A program made the translations under genes and the position numbers. The notes below the pieces were generated by a model that saw nothing but the letters and a program-made list of their open reading frames with translations, had not been told where the DNA came from and did no database searches. Shown one piece after another: positions 9,140 through 18,439 of a stretch of 64,000 nt of DNA. Origin of the DNA: Pseudomonas sp. R84. Lineage in GTDB: Bacteria; Pseudomonadota; Gammaproteobacteria; Pseudomonadales; Pseudomonadaceae. The first letter of the stretch is position 1. Each line of letters starts with the position of its first letter. The stretch spans positions 4,391,501 to 4,455,500 of the forward strand of contig NZ_CP019426.1 in the NCBI RefSeq assembly GCF_009834515.1, in the 5' to 3' direction.

Positions 9140-9866
9140 CCGGAAACTCCTTCATGATGGATTCAAACAAGAAGTCGCTCGCCGATTTCCTGCCTGCTAT
9201 GGGCGCATTGAATAGCCCGAATGCATTGGCATGGTTCGTATCAACACTGACATTCACCGAGGGACCGCATGAAACAAGCCATTTCTCGCCAAAGTCAGCC
9301 ACCCCATCTGACGGGTCTCTCTGAGTGGGTGCAGCCTTGATATTTATCCAGTCATTGGTAATTGGCTCAGGTCGCTCGCGATAAATATCCGACCCCAGCC
9401 AAACCAAAGCCCCCTCTCCTACCGGATCAAGAGTGATCAGCATCTGAACCCGGTAGCCCCATTCCGACATGATTTTTGTCAGATGAGCGCCATTCCATCC
9501 ACCGAGGCTATGTCCGACGATATAAACAGGACAACTCTTGTAAGGAATAAGGCTCAAGACATGACGCTGAATATCCTGTTTACCTCTGACCTCGTTGTAG
9601 CCCAACCAATCTGACTTATATCTACCCTGCTCTTGCAACTTTCGGGTGCGGTCATCAAATGTCACCCATGCCTCTCGGATATTTTTATACGGTCCGGAAA
9701 AGTAATAACTCTCTTTGTCGCCAGCCCCACCAACAAATAGAACAATCGCCTTGGTACTCTCCACCGGCACAGGCTTGTCACTGACATCCTTCTTGTCCGT
9801 CAGCGCATGTTCCTTGTGCAGCTTGTAATTGTTGCCCTTCGCGCACGTTACCGTTTCAGCAGCCAT
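9132..9866 (-). CDS. Alpha/beta hydrolase, candidate T6SS lipase effector
   Basis: 244 aa with the lipase nucleophile elbow GHSLGG (Ser120), a plausible Asp in LITLDPV (Asp147) and a late His in DTNHANAF (His212), i.e. a complete Ser-Asp-His triad in the right order. No signal peptide, as expected for a T6SS cargo. It starts 3 bp after the PAAR gene stop and overlaps the lipoprotein gene behind it. The family relation (Tle phospholipase or another GxSxG esterase) is inference; length is shorter than most Tle proteins. Toxicity has not been shown. Confidence 0.78.
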   Translation of the reverse strand: MAAETVTCAKGNNYKLHKEHALTDKKDVSDKPVPVESTKAIVLFVGGAGDKESYYFSGPYKNIREAWVTFDDRTRKLQEQGRYKSDWLGYNEVRGKQDIQRHVLSLIPYKSCPVYIVGHSLGGWNGAHLTKIMSEWGYRVQMLITLDPVGEGALVWLGSDIYRERPEPITNDWINIKAAPTQRDPSDGVADFGEKWLVSCGPSVNVSVDTNHANAFGLFNAPIAGRKSASDFLFESIMKEFPGE

Positions 9867-9869
9867 GCC

Positions 9870-10367
9870 TCACTCCTCCAAAAACAACTTGATGGTTTCA
9901 GGCAGATGCGAGCTGACTTGGTGAGTAAATCCGTTCGCGTCAGACACCCCATGTTCCAGACGCCCGTCAGCGCGCTGAATAACGTAAGGATGATCAGGCA
10001 TGGGCTCGCCGGTCACGTCATTGACCAGTTTCAACCTGTCAGTGAAATGCACCGGCATCGGCAGCAAACCACTGAAGGGAGCCGACGTCACCGTGTCACC
10101 GATGATGACCGTGCCTGAACCGCCGATGACGACGTTGCCGTGCCCACCGGTGCTGTCCAGTGTCGCGGCGTTCAAACCGTTGATGAACACCGTCGACGCA
10201 ACAGCGCCGGTAATCGGGCTGCCGCAGGCGGATTTGTCAGTCATCCGCGCAGCCGCCAAGCCGTCGAAATTCACATTCGGGGAGCCACTGACAATGGGAT
10301 TGGTGCCATGTCCCGGCAATGGGCAGGCGGTTGGATCGGTGACGCGGGCGGCGGGTTTTCCGCTCAT
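9870..10367 (-). CDS. PAAR-domain protein with C-terminal extension (T6SS spike tip)
   Basis: 165 aa. Residues 1-95 form a PAAR domain: RVTDPTACPLPGHG, repeated PxVNFDGLAAARMTD and the glycine-rich VVIGGSGTVIIG. PAAR proteins sharpen the VgrG spike and carry effectors. Residues about 105-165 add a small beta-rich extension (LVNDVTGEPMPDHPYVI, DANGFTHQV) that looks like the transthyretin-like extensions known on some PAAR proteins, likely the adaptor surface for the next gene product. First gene of a three-gene unit; no VgrG or T6SS core gene lies in the window. Confidence 0.88.
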   Translation of the reverse strand: MSGKPAARVTDPTACPLPGHGTNPIVSGSPNVNFDGLAAARMTDKSACGSPITGAVASTVFINGLNAATLDSTGGHGNVVIGGSGTVIIGDTVTSAPFSGLLPMPVHFTDRLKLVNDVTGEPMPDHPYVIQRADGRLEHGVSDANGFTHQVSSHLPETIKLFLEE

Positions 10368-10452
10368 GAACAGCTCCTTGCGATGTTACGTGGTCATCCT
10401 TTCGGGGGCGCAAGCATGCGGGAGTTCGCCGGGTACTTCAAACCTTCAGACC

Positions 10453-10481
10453 AAAAAAGGCGCCCGATCGGGCGCCTTTTT
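10453..10481. terminator. Rho-independent terminator (bidirectional)
   Basis: Perfect palindrome GGCGCCCGATCGGGCGCC flanked by A and T runs on either side, directly behind the RNase T2 stop on the minus strand? It lies between the start of the PAAR gene (10367) and the stop of the RNase gene (10503), so on the minus strand it ends RNase transcription before the PAAR gene. Confidence 0.88.
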
Positions 10482-10502
10482 GATACGTGGAAACCGCTCA
10501 GG

Positions 10503-11168
10503 TTAGCGCGACGGCGGCACCCGGATATCCCCCGCGCGGCATTGGGTTTTCACGCCCTTGCCACAGGCGCCGAACTGCAAATCCTTGCCCATGCACACGC
10601 GCACTTCCGACAACTCCGGGCCGCTGCAAATGACCGCGATGCCATCGGCCGGAATCCCCGGGTTGGCCTTGCGGAACAGGTCGGCAATTTCCTGGGCTTC
10701 GAAGTAATAGGAACTGCTGAACGGTTGCAGCTCATCGGGGATTTTCACCGCCGCCACGGCTTTGTCCGCTTCATCCAGATAGCCCATTGCGCCGAGGCCG
10801 CTGCAGGTGCCGTGCTTGGACCATTCGTGGTCGAGCAGTTTTTTGGTCGGGAACAGCATCAGGCCCTGGCTGGTTTGCGCCGCGTTCAGCGTGGTCAGCG
10901 GTGGGCAGGATTCCGGCCAGCCACCCTTGGCGTATTGCGGCCACAAACCGTGCAGCACGAAGCCATAGCCCTTGCCCGTGCACTGCGAGTCATCTTTATG
11001 CGTAAGGCAAAAGGTCGGCGACCAGGACAACGCCAGCAGGTAGTAATCGAACACCCCCGCCACCGATTCCGCCTGCGCTTTGCTCGACTGCGATTGGCGC
11101 GCCGAACTCAAACCGATGCTACCGACCGTCAGCGCAATCACTGCCAAAATTGTAAACAGCTTTTTCAT
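10503..11168 (-). CDS. Periplasmic ribonuclease T2 family (RNase I-like)
   Basis: 221 aa with a signal peptide (about 1-23). Both catalytic sequences of the T2 family are present: HGLWPQ (CAS I) and WSKHGTC (CAS II), plus several cysteines for disulphides. The enzyme cleaves RNA non-specifically in the periplasm via a 2',3'-cyclic phosphate. It is shorter than E. coli RNase I. Monocistronic, ending in a strong terminator before the PAAR gene, so it is not part of the T6SS module. Confidence 0.92.
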   Translation of the reverse strand: MKKLFTILAVIALTVGSIGLSSARQSQSSKAQAESVAGVFDYYLLALSWSPTFCLTHKDDSQCTGKGYGFVLHGLWPQYAKGGWPESCPPLTTLNAAQTSQGLMLFPTKKLLDHEWSKHGTCSGLGAMGYLDEADKAVAAVKIPDELQPFSSSYYFEAQEIADLFRKANPGIPADGIAVICSGPELSEVRVCMGKDLQFGACGKGVKTQCRAGDIRVPPSR

Positions 11169-11333
11169 CTACCCGCTCCTTGGGACGCCTGCGTCCGTGG
11201 TTTTCGATCCTGACCAGACTTGGCCAGCGCTGATTTCGACACGCTTGTGTTGCAAGCGCATGACGCAAGGCAACACCGTACGCCGTTGAAAGGTCTACGA
11301 TTATCAGGCAGACATCAAACCAAGGGATCCGAA

Positions 11334-11804
11334 ATGAGTAAAGCAGACGAACTCGCCGCCAAACTCAAGCAAACCCGGCACACGCATGCGGATGCCGCGC
11401 TGGAGATCGATTGCTGGCCGAAGCAGGTAGACAGCCTGTTCCACCGTATCGAAGAGTGGCTGAAACCGGTGATCGAAGTCGGCCTGAAGATTCGCCGCAA
11501 TCCGACCCACGTTTGCGAAACCTCACCCGATGGTGAATCCCACGATTACGCCATCGACCAACTGGTGATCGAAGCCAATCATCAAACCCTGACATTCGAT
11601 CCCATTGCGCGGTTTACCGAGGATGGCGCCGGACGCGTGCAAATCATCCCGTCAGCCACGGACACCTATCTGCTGCGTACCGTGGATGAGCATGGTGAAA
11701 GCCATTGGTGGGTGCAGTCGATTGAAACAGGCCAGCAACTGGATGCCATCGCGCTGACCGAAAACAATCTTTTGCTCGCGGTGCAGGAAGGCCTCGGCCT
11801 CTAG
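11334..11804 (+). CDS. Conserved hypothetical protein
   Basis: 156 aa from the ATG at 11334; the open frame extends upstream but without a start supported by an RBS. No signal peptide or membrane segment. The sequence is acidic and mixed alpha/beta, beginning with a Lys/Ala-rich helix (KADELAAKLKQTR), with WPKQVDSLFHRIEEWLKP and a tail ALTENNLLLAVQEGLGL. I do not recognise the family. It is alone between the RNase T2 gene (divergent) and a LysR gene (convergent). Confidence 0.75.
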   Translation: MSKADELAAKLKQTRHTHADAALEIDCWPKQVDSLFHRIEEWLKPVIEVGLKIRRNPTHVCETSPDGESHDYAIDQLVIEANHQTLTFDPIARFTEDGAGRVQIIPSATDTYLLRTVDEHGESHWWVQSIETGQQLDAIALTENNLLLAVQEGLGL

Positions 11805-11810
11805 CCGCGA

Positions 11811-12665
11811 TTACTGCCGCCGCGCCGAGCAAAACTCGACGATCACCTGCGATAGCGCATCGATCATCTGCGGCTCAACGTGAGGCGCGACAAACAAGCG
11901 GAACTGCGCATCCGGTAACACCGGCAAGCCCTGTTCCGCGCCGAGCGCCGTCAACCCCTGCCCCAACTGACTCGCCGGCACCGGCGCCACGGCAAATCCG
12001 GACAATGCCGCCGCGCGCAACCCGGCGGTGCTCGAACACAGCATCGCGGTACGCTGAGCAATGCCCGCCTGAGCCAAACGCGTCAGCGCCGCCTCACGAT
12101 ACGGACACGGCTCAGGAAACAGCGCCAGCGGCAATGGCGTCGGCAGTTGAATCACGGGTTGTGCGGCCCACGCCCACACCAGCGGTTCTTGCCAAAGTAA
12201 ACGCCCCGATGCGCCGGTTTCGCACTGCGAGCCGATGACCATCTCCAGATCGCCCTGCTGCATCTGGCCCAGCAGCGTTCCCGGAATATTCACCTGCACA
12301 TCGAGCTCCATGCCTGGATGCTGCGCCGCGCAATCCTGCAACGCGCGCAACAAACGCGCCTCGACAAAATCCTCGGACAGGCCAATCCGCATCCGCCCCT
12401 GAAACGGTGTGCCCGTGAGCTGCGCCCAGGCATCGCGATTCAACGCCAGAATCGTCCGCGCATAGGCGATCAGGCGTTCGCCATCAGCGGTGAGTTGCTG
12501 AGAACGAGTGGTGCGCTTGAGCAGCGGTTTGCCGACTTGTTCTTCGAGTCGGCGCAGATGACCGCTGACCGCCGACTGGGTCAGATGCAGTTTTTCCGCC
12601 GCACGACTGAAGCCGTCCTCATCGACAACGGTGACAAAGGTCTTGAGCAACAGGGCGTCAAACAT
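11811..12665 (-). CDS. LysR-family transcriptional regulator
   Basis: 284 aa from the ATG at 12665; a TTG six codons upstream is a weaker alternative. HTH: LLKTFVTVVDEDGFSRAA then LTQSAVSGHLRRLEEQVG, followed by the effector-binding domain. Divergent from the azoreductase gene with a gap of about 100 bp, so azoreductase is its most likely target. Effector unknown, plausibly a quinone or aromatic compound given the target. Confidence 0.9.
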   Translation of the reverse strand: MFDALLLKTFVTVVDEDGFSRAAEKLHLTQSAVSGHLRRLEEQVGKPLLKRTTRSQQLTADGERLIAYARTILALNRDAWAQLTGTPFQGRMRIGLSEDFVEARLLRALQDCAAQHPGMELDVQVNIPGTLLGQMQQGDLEMVIGSQCETGASGRLLWQEPLVWAWAAQPVIQLPTPLPLALFPEPCPYREAALTRLAQAGIAQRTAMLCSSTAGLRAAALSGFAVAPVPASQLGQGLTALGAEQGLPVLPDAQFRLFVAPHVEPQMIDALSQVIVEFCSARRQ

Positions 12666-12764
12666 AGTGAGATACGTGATCAATGACCGATTTATTCACG
12701 ATTTATAGTTTGAAGCGCGCTATGTTGCAATGCCTCGCATTCCCCCCGACTGCCGAGGCTTATC

Positions 12765-13412
12765 GTGACCACCCTTCTGCACATTGAATGCTCACCGCGC
12801 AAACAACGCTCCGCGTCACTGCAAGTGGCCCGCAGCTTTATCGATCGCTATCTGCAGCATCATCCGCAGACACACGTCGAAACCCTCGACCTGTGGGGCA
12901 TGCCACTGCCGGAGTTCGGCGAAGAGGCGATGAACGCCAAGTACGCAGGACTCAACGGAATAGCGCGAACACCAGCCCAACAAACGGTCTGGGAAGAACT
13001 CGAGGCACTCGCCGCCCACCTGCACCGTGCCGACATTCTGGTGATGTCAGTACCGCTGTGGAATTACAGCATTCCTTACAAACTCAAGCACTACATCGAC
13101 CTGGTGTCACAGAAGGACATCCTCTTCAGCTTCGACCCGCAGCTTGGCCCGCAAGGGTTGCTGCACGGAAAAACCGCTGTGGTTGCCTATGCCCGCGGCC
13201 TGGATTTTTCTGCGCAATCGACCACGCCCGCCGGGCGGTTCGACTTTCAGAAACCCTACATGCAAGCGTGGCTCGAATTTGTCGGGATCACTGATGTGCA
13301 CGCGCTGATCGTCGAAAAGACCATTCTCGGGGAAGACCTCGACCGCAACTCGCGGCTGCTGGCCTCACAACAGGCGCGGGATCTGGCAGATCGCCTGGTG
13401 CGAGCTGGGTGA
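12765..13412 (+). CDS. azoR: FMN-dependent NADH:quinone / azo oxidoreductase
   Basis: 215 aa flavodoxin-fold enzyme. N-terminus LHIECSPRKQRSASLQVARSF is the FMN phosphate-binding loop; VPLWNYSIPYKLKHYID is the hallmark of AzoR-type enzymes; GLDFS and a C-terminal segment close the fold. It reduces quinones and azo dyes with NAD(P)H in the cytoplasm. GTG start. Divergent from a LysR regulator, the usual setting for azoR paralogues in Pseudomonas; which paralogue this is cannot be told here. Confidence 0.9.
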   Translation: MTTLLHIECSPRKQRSASLQVARSFIDRYLQHHPQTHVETLDLWGMPLPEFGEEAMNAKYAGLNGIARTPAQQTVWEELEALAAHLHRADILVMSVPLWNYSIPYKLKHYIDLVSQKDILFSFDPQLGPQGLLHGKTAVVAYARGLDFSAQSTTPAGRFDFQKPYMQAWLEFVGITDVHALIVEKTILGEDLDRNSRLLASQQARDLADRLVRAG

Positions 13413-13470
13413 CACCGACGAAAGCGTTTCACTACACTGGGCCACCTTCCTTGTCGGAAACCCGATCTCA

Positions 13471-14262
13471 ATGACAATTCTAAAAAGCACGATGATCCTT
13501 TGCGGTGCGCTCACATTCGCCTCCGCCGTTCAAGCGCAGGAAAACACGTCGCACCTCGACAGCATCCAGCAACAAGGCCAGTTGCGCGTGTGCACCACCG
13601 GCGACTATAAGCCCTACACCTTCAAACGCCCCGACGGCGACTTCGAAGGCATCGACATCGCCATGGCCCGTTCGCTGGCCGACAGCCTCGGGGTCAAAGT
13701 GCAATGGGTGCAAACCACCTGGAAAACCCTGATGCCGGACATGCAGGCCGGCAAGTGCGACATCGGCATGGGCGGCATCTCGGTGACGCTCGAACGGCAG
13801 AAAAAAGCCTACTTCAGCAACACCCTCGACACCGACGGCAAGATCCCGCTGGTGCGCTGCGCTGATGTCAGCAAGTACCAGACGGTCGAACAGATCAACC
13901 AGCCCAACGTGCGCCTGGTCGAACCCGCCGGCGGCACCAACGAAGCCTTCGTCCACGCCTTCCTGCCCAAAGCGCAACTGGCCCTGCACGACAACGTGAC
14001 GATCTTCCAGCAACTGCTCGACAACCAGGCCGACGTGATGATCACCGACGCCTCGGAAGCGCTGTATCAGCAGAAACTCAAACCGGGCTTGTGCGCGGTG
14101 AATCCGCATCAGTACATGCAATATGGCGAAAAGGCTTACTTGCTGCCGCGCGATGACATCAGCTGGAAACTGTATGTCGATCAGTGGCTGCACTTGAGCA
14201 AAGTCACCGGCAAATATCAGCAAACCCTGAGCGAGTGGATTGCCGTACCTGCCGCGCAGTAA
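13471..14262 (+). CDS. Periplasmic solute-binding-fold protein, PheC (cyclohexadienyl dehydratase)-like
   Basis: 263 aa with a signal peptide (about 1-23, cleaved after VQAQ). The fold is that of polar amino acid binding proteins (LRVCTTGDYKPYTF, GIDIAMARSLADSLG, GISVTLERQKKAYFS). The run around VEPAGGTNEAF, NVTIFQQLLDNQADVMITDASEA and LCAVNPHQ...EKAYLLPRDD closely resembles Pseudomonas PheC, a periplasmic arogenate/prephenate dehydratase that evolved from a binding protein. No ABC permease genes are adjacent, which favours an enzyme over a transporter component. Exact activity untested. Confidence 0.75.
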   Translation: MTILKSTMILCGALTFASAVQAQENTSHLDSIQQQGQLRVCTTGDYKPYTFKRPDGDFEGIDIAMARSLADSLGVKVQWVQTTWKTLMPDMQAGKCDIGMGGISVTLERQKKAYFSNTLDTDGKIPLVRCADVSKYQTVEQINQPNVRLVEPAGGTNEAFVHAFLPKAQLALHDNVTIFQQLLDNQADVMITDASEALYQQKLKPGLCAVNPHQYMQYGEKAYLLPRDDISWKLYVDQWLHLSKVTGKYQQTLSEWIAVPAAQ

Positions 14263-14265
14263 TCC

Positions 14266-14475
14266 TCAATCGTCATGCAACATCCCGGAGCTGTACTGAT
14301 TGAGACTGCTGCCGATACTGTTGCCACCAAACTTCAACGTATTGGCGTTGCGCCCCTCCGGCGACTGACAGTCGCTGGAGAAACAACTGGTGGTGGTCAA
14401 GCCACCCGCGCCCGAACAGGCACTCAACACCGACACAGCAACAATCAACAGCACTTTGACGACATTGGCGCTCAT
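14266..14475 (-). CDS. Small predicted lipoprotein
   Basis: 69 aa. Signal peptide with hydrophobic core VVKVLLIVAVSV and a good lipobox LSAC (Cys20); the mature part is about 50 residues, Ser/Gly/Asn-rich with a CFSSDC pair. It is convergent with the PheC-like gene (3 bp between stops). No domain recognised; role unknown. Confidence 0.7.
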   Translation of the reverse strand: MSANVVKVLLIVAVSVLSACSGAGGLTTTSCFSSDCQSPEGRNANTLKFGGNSIGSSLNQYSSGMLHDD

Positions 14476-14609
14476 GGCACGATTCCCCTCGGGATGAACA
14501 GCGACGATCTTGTGCCAACATCCTAGGCCTGCACCGCACGCGGCAAGATGAAACTTTGCTGATCGACAGCGCCGGTTCAGAATCGCTACCCGCCGACAAG
14601 GACATCCCC

Positions 14610-15161
14610 ATGCAATTCCTGCCCCTCACCGACGCCAGTCCCGCCATCCAGGCCCACGTGCGCACCCTGCGCAACCAGCCGGACGTGCGCAAATTCATGT
14701 ACACCTCGCATGAAATCAGCGAAGCGGAACATGCCAACTGGCTGGACTCGTTGCAGGGCAACCCACGCCAGCAAGTGTTTGTGGTGATCAGGGATGAGCA
14801 GGCCGTCGGGGTTGTTTCGTTGAATGCGATCAACGTTTTGCACAAGAGCGCGGATTGGGCGTTTTATCTGGACGTCGGGTTGCAGGGTAAGGGCCTGGGC
14901 AGTGTGGTCGAGTTCTGGATGCTCGATTACGCGTTTGGCGTGGCGGGGCTGGAAAAGCTGAATTGCGAAGTGTTGGCGATGAATGCGGCAGTGGTGAAGA
15001 TGCACCAGAAGTTCGGGTTTGAGATTGAAGGTGTTCGGCGGCAGAACGTGGTGAAGGATGGGGTTCGGGTCGATGTGGTGTTGTTGGGGATTACCAACGC
15101 TGAATGGCGCAACAAACGTCCAACGCTGGTCCCCGTTATCGAGCGGATCAGTGCGAGCTGA
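14610..15161 (+). CDS. GNAT-family N-acetyltransferase
   Basis: 183 aa from the ATG at 14610, with AAGGA 8 nt upstream. GNAT acetyl-CoA loop is GLQGKGLGSVVEFWMLDYAF, followed by the conserved NCEVLAMNAAVVKMHQKFGFEIEGVRR segment (motif B, including the N..V..H..FGF core). The pattern resembles RimJ/PseH-type acetyltransferases that act on protein N-termini or amino sugars; the acceptor here is unknown. No flagellin-glycosylation genes are nearby. Monocistronic. Confidence 0.85.
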   Translation: MQFLPLTDASPAIQAHVRTLRNQPDVRKFMYTSHEISEAEHANWLDSLQGNPRQQVFVVIRDEQAVGVVSLNAINVLHKSADWAFYLDVGLQGKGLGSVVEFWMLDYAFGVAGLEKLNCEVLAMNAAVVKMHQKFGFEIEGVRRQNVVKDGVRVDVVLLGITNAEWRNKRPTLVPVIERISAS

Positions 15162-15167
15162 AAGCGA

Positions 15168-15947
15168 TCATCTCTTCTGCCACGCACTTGTCGGGATCTG
15201 CGCCAGCGATTTGAAAGCGGGCTTGGCGAACCAGTACCCCTGCATCAAATAGATGCCGCAGTCGGCGAGAAAATCTCGTTCCTCGGCAACTTCTATGCCC
15301 TCGGCGATCACCTCCACGCCCAACTCGGTACACATGTTCACCACGTTACGCACAATGGTCTGGCGAACTCGGTCACGGTGAATATCGCGGATCAGCGCCA
15401 TATCCAGCTTGATCAGATCCGGCTGGAAATCCGCCAATAAGTTAAGGCCGGAATAGCCTGCGCCAAAGTCGTCGATCGCCGTCTTGAAACCAAACTCACG
15501 ATACTCGCGCAAGATATTCATCAAATGCTTGTTGCTCTCAACGTGCTCGCCCTCCACCGCCTCGAAGATCAGCCGCTCCAGTGGGAAGCCGTGAGCACGC
15601 GCCGCTTCCAGCGTGCTGCGAATGCACATTTCCGGACGGTAAACGGCATTCGGCAAAAAGTTGATCGACAAGAACTGCGTCATCCCTAACTCAGCCGCCG
15701 TGGAAATCGCCCGTACTCGACACAGTTGATCAAATCGGTAACGGTTTTGATCGTCGACCTGCTCCAGCACTGACAAGGCGCCCTCGCCTTTCAGGCCGCG
15801 AACCAAGGCCTCATGGGCAAAAATCGTTTGATCACGCACATCCACAATGGGCTGAAAAGCGAAGGCGAAATCCATGTCCGGCACGCTTTTGTCCTTACAG
15901 CCCTCGCAGCCTCCGCGTGACGTGAATGATTCTGGAAATTCGGTCAT
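15168..15947 (-). CDS. EAL-domain c-di-GMP phosphodiesterase
   Basis: 259 aa from the ATG at 15947, with GGGGG in the RBS position. The EAL domain begins FQPIVDVRDQTIFAHEALVRG (EAL about 46-48) and keeps the metal and substrate residues in NFLPNAVY, the Glu in FEAVEGEHV, DDFGAGYSGLN and EGIE. It should linearise c-di-GMP to pGpG. A short N-terminal Cys pair (CEGC) could bind metal or sense redox. No REC, PAS or GGDEF domain, so it is a stand-alone cytoplasmic enzyme. Confidence 0.9.
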   Translation of the reverse strand: MTEFPESFTSRGGCEGCKDKSVPDMDFAFAFQPIVDVRDQTIFAHEALVRGLKGEGALSVLEQVDDQNRYRFDQLCRVRAISTAAELGMTQFLSINFLPNAVYRPEMCIRSTLEAARAHGFPLERLIFEAVEGEHVESNKHLMNILREYREFGFKTAIDDFGAGYSGLNLLADFQPDLIKLDMALIRDIHRDRVRQTIVRNVVNMCTELGVEVIAEGIEVAEERDFLADCGIYLMQGYWFAKPAFKSLAQIPTSAWQKR

Positions 15948-16091
15948 GACACCCCCTGATAACGGGTTGTAACCTTCCCTGACTATAGGTAAAAAACTGC
16001 TGTTGAACCGAGTCACCTGCTCACCACGCCCCAACGCTAGCCCTGCGACGCTTGAATATTCGAAATCGCTGCAGATTCATCGTTCCAAAAA

Positions 16092-18026
16092 TCAAGTGCG
16101 AAAATGCGCCGTCATTCGCTGCAAGTCCTGCCCCAGTGACGCCAACTCAACCGTCGCAGCTGCACTCTCTTCACTGGCAACCGCCGACTGGTCAGCCACA
16201 TCCCGTACGCTGACGATGCTGCGATTGATTTCGTCGGCCACGGCACTTTGCTGCTCGGCAGCGGCCGAGATCTGCAGGCTCATCTCCTGGATCGTACCAA
16301 TGGACTGATTGATCTCGGTAATCGCCAACTCGGCCTTCTGCGCCAACACCACCGTATCGAGGGTGCGCTCGCGGCTGGAGGCCATCAGGGTCGAGGCCGC
16401 TTGCGCGCCTTGTTGCAGGGTGACGATCAGCGCTTCGATTTCCTTGGTCGAGTCCTGCGTGCGTTGAGCCAGCGAGCGCACCTCGTCTGCCACCACAGCG
16501 AAACCACGCCCCTGCTCTCCCGCCCGTGCGGCTTCGATAGCGGCATTCAACGCGAGCAGATTGGTCTGCTCGGCGACGGCTTTGATGACATCGATCACTT
16601 TGCCGATCTGCTCGCTGTCCTGAGACAGCACGTTCATCGCGCCGCCCAGCTCTTCGATGGCCACAGCGAGTTCACTGATCTGCAACGTCGCCTGCTTAAC
16701 CACCGTACTGCCGTGGCGAGCCTGTTGATCGACCAACGTCGCGGCGGCGGACGCATCGGTGGTGTTACGCGCAACTTCCTGCACCGTCGAAGCCATTTCG
16801 TGCATCGCCGTGGCGACTTGATCCACTTCGCTTTTTTGCTGACGCACACCGGCACTGGTCTGCTCGCTCATGGCCGAGAGCTTTTGCGCAGAAGTGGAAA
16901 TATGCGTGACTCCGTTGCCGATACCTTGCACCAGCGTGTTCAGGTTCTGCGCCATTTCCTGCATCGCATTTTGCAGATCGCCCAACTCGTCTTTGCGGTT
17001 TGATTTGGCCTGTACCGTCAGGTCGCCCTTGGCAATACGTCGAGCCAGTTCAACCGTCAGCGCCAGTGGCGAAGTGATCTGGCGCGAGATGACCAGCGAA
17101 GCAAACAGCCCGATCACCAGCGCCAACACGGTCAATACGGAGATCTGAACAAAGGCTGAGTGTTGATCCTCACGCGCCAGGCGCTGCTGGGTGTCCATCA
17201 GGCCATTCATGATCTTGTCCATCGCCTTGCTTTCCTGGTCGACCTGCTCGCGCATGTTCTGCTTCTGCTCAAACAGCCCGGCCACTTCCACCAATACTTC
17301 GCGATAACGACGCATGCCGGCATGCGCTTCTTCCAGTTGACTCGACAGGGTCGCCGGCAGGCTGGTACGCGCCTTGGTGATATCACTCAAGAAGGTATCG
17401 ATGGTTTCCATCATCAGGTTTTTGTTCGCCTCGTTAGGCACCGCAATGTAACGACGCAACATCAGGCGAAACGTGGTCATGCCATTGCGCAAATCGGCCA
17501 CCGTGCGCAGATCCCGAACGCGTTCGCCATCGGCAGACGCCAGCGCACTGGTCGTGGTGCCTTCAAGCATGCCGGCAAAAGTTTGCGCGTACTTGTCCGA
17601 CAGCGCACTCAAGGGCTTCAGAGCATCGGTGGTCGACTTATCGGCAGCGATCAACCGCTTGACCTTCTGGTCGTAGGCGACAATCGTCGTTTGCAAGGCC
17701 TTCAAGGCTTGCTGGTTTTCAGCGCGAGTCAACGTTTCCAGGGCCTTGCTGACAAGGCCCTGCAAGACATTCAACTGAGCGTTATAGGCGTCGGCGAACG
17801 CTGCATCAGCGGCGGCTTCGTACTGTTTCTCGGAAAGACGCATCTCTTGCGTAGCGTCATTCAGCGTGCCGATCAGACGCGTCGTACTCAAGCGATCAAC
17901 CAGCACGCTGTTGCTGTTATAGCCAATGAAGGCAACCGCCAAAACAGCCAGCAGAAGAATGCCGAAGCCGGTTCCCAGCTTGCGGGAAACTTTGATGTCA
18001 CCCAGGAAATTCGATGCAACTGCCAT
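16092..18026 (-). CDS. Methyl-accepting chemotaxis protein with long periplasmic helical domain
   Basis: 644 aa from the ATG at 18026 (GAGG upstream). TM1 (about 18-38), a helical periplasmic domain of about 260 residues, TM2 (about 300-320, [17 protein letters not shown]), HAMP ([18 protein letters not shown]) and a signalling hairpin with the conserved tip [15 protein letters not shown]. The size and all-helical nature of the sensor suggest an HBM (helical bimodular) domain, as in Pseudomonas receptors for organic acids; this is inferred from length only. Monocistronic. Confidence 0.92.
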   Translation of the reverse strand: MAVASNFLGDIKVSRKLGTGFGILLLAVLAVAFIGYNSNSVLVDRLSTTRLIGTLNDATQEMRLSEKQYEAAADAAFADAYNAQLNVLQGLVSKALETLTRAENQQALKALQTTIVAYDQKVKRLIAADKSTTDALKPLSALSDKYAQTFAGMLEGTTTSALASADGERVRDLRTVADLRNGMTTFRLMLRRYIAVPNEANKNLMMETIDTFLSDITKARTSLPATLSSQLEEAHAGMRRYREVLVEVAGLFEQKQNMREQVDQESKAMDKIMNGLMDTQQRLAREDQHSAFVQISVLTVLALVIGLFASLVISRQITSPLALTVELARRIAKGDLTVQAKSNRKDELGDLQNAMQEMAQNLNTLVQGIGNGVTHISTSAQKLSAMSEQTSAGVRQQKSEVDQVATAMHEMASTVQEVARNTTDASAAATLVDQQARHGSTVVKQATLQISELAVAIEELGGAMNVLSQDSEQIGKVIDVIKAVAEQTNLLALNAAIEAARAGEQGRGFAVVADEVRSLAQRTQDSTKEIEALIVTLQQGAQAASTLMASSRERTLDTVVLAQKAELAITEINQSIGTIQEMSLQISAAAEQQSAVADEINRSIVSVRDVADQSAVASEESAAATVELASLGQDLQRMTAHFRT

Positions 18027-18306
18027 ATTCAGCCTCAACGCCCTGACGCGAAACGCCAGGCACAAAAAATTGATCTCCGGTAACCACAGTCACCGTCCAG
18101 ACATTCGGGGGTCGTCATCCAAGGCGTAATACGGGACGCTCCAGCTGTCCCGAAAATGCAAAATGCAGATGCTGTCGAAGCGTCGAGAAGAAACCCGACG
18201 CGAGCATCGGCAGACAAACCCATCACGTCGCAAACAGAGGGTCTGCACGCTGGATTTATCGTTTCAGCAAAGGTGTCTGGAGGGATGCTAGTAATTTTGC
18301 GAAAAC

Positions 18307-18332
18307 TTGTACAACTTTATATTTTTGTACAA
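18307..18332. promoter_or_regulatory. Paired TTGTACAA palindromes upstream of the chemoreceptor gene
   Basis: Two copies of the 8-bp palindrome TTGTACAA begin at 18307 and 18325, 18 bp apart, i.e. on nearly the same helix face, in an AT-rich patch within the 413-bp gap between the Lrp-gene stop and the chemoreceptor start. This is the layout of a dimer operator pair. The binding protein is unknown. The rest of the gap (18027-18439) shows no gene. Confidence 0.4.
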
Positions 18333-18439
18333 TCGTTGAACTTTTACAGCTGCGTGATGACGCATTGCCATCACGCTTTATGGCACATCGCTACTGATGT
18401 AAAACGGGGCTGAAAATGCTGATCCAGATGCCTGTCCGC

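Noticed and set aside
18100..18300. FliA (sigma-28) promoter for the chemoreceptor
   Set aside because: A GCCGATGC sequence is present on the minus strand but no TAAA box lies 15 bp upstream.
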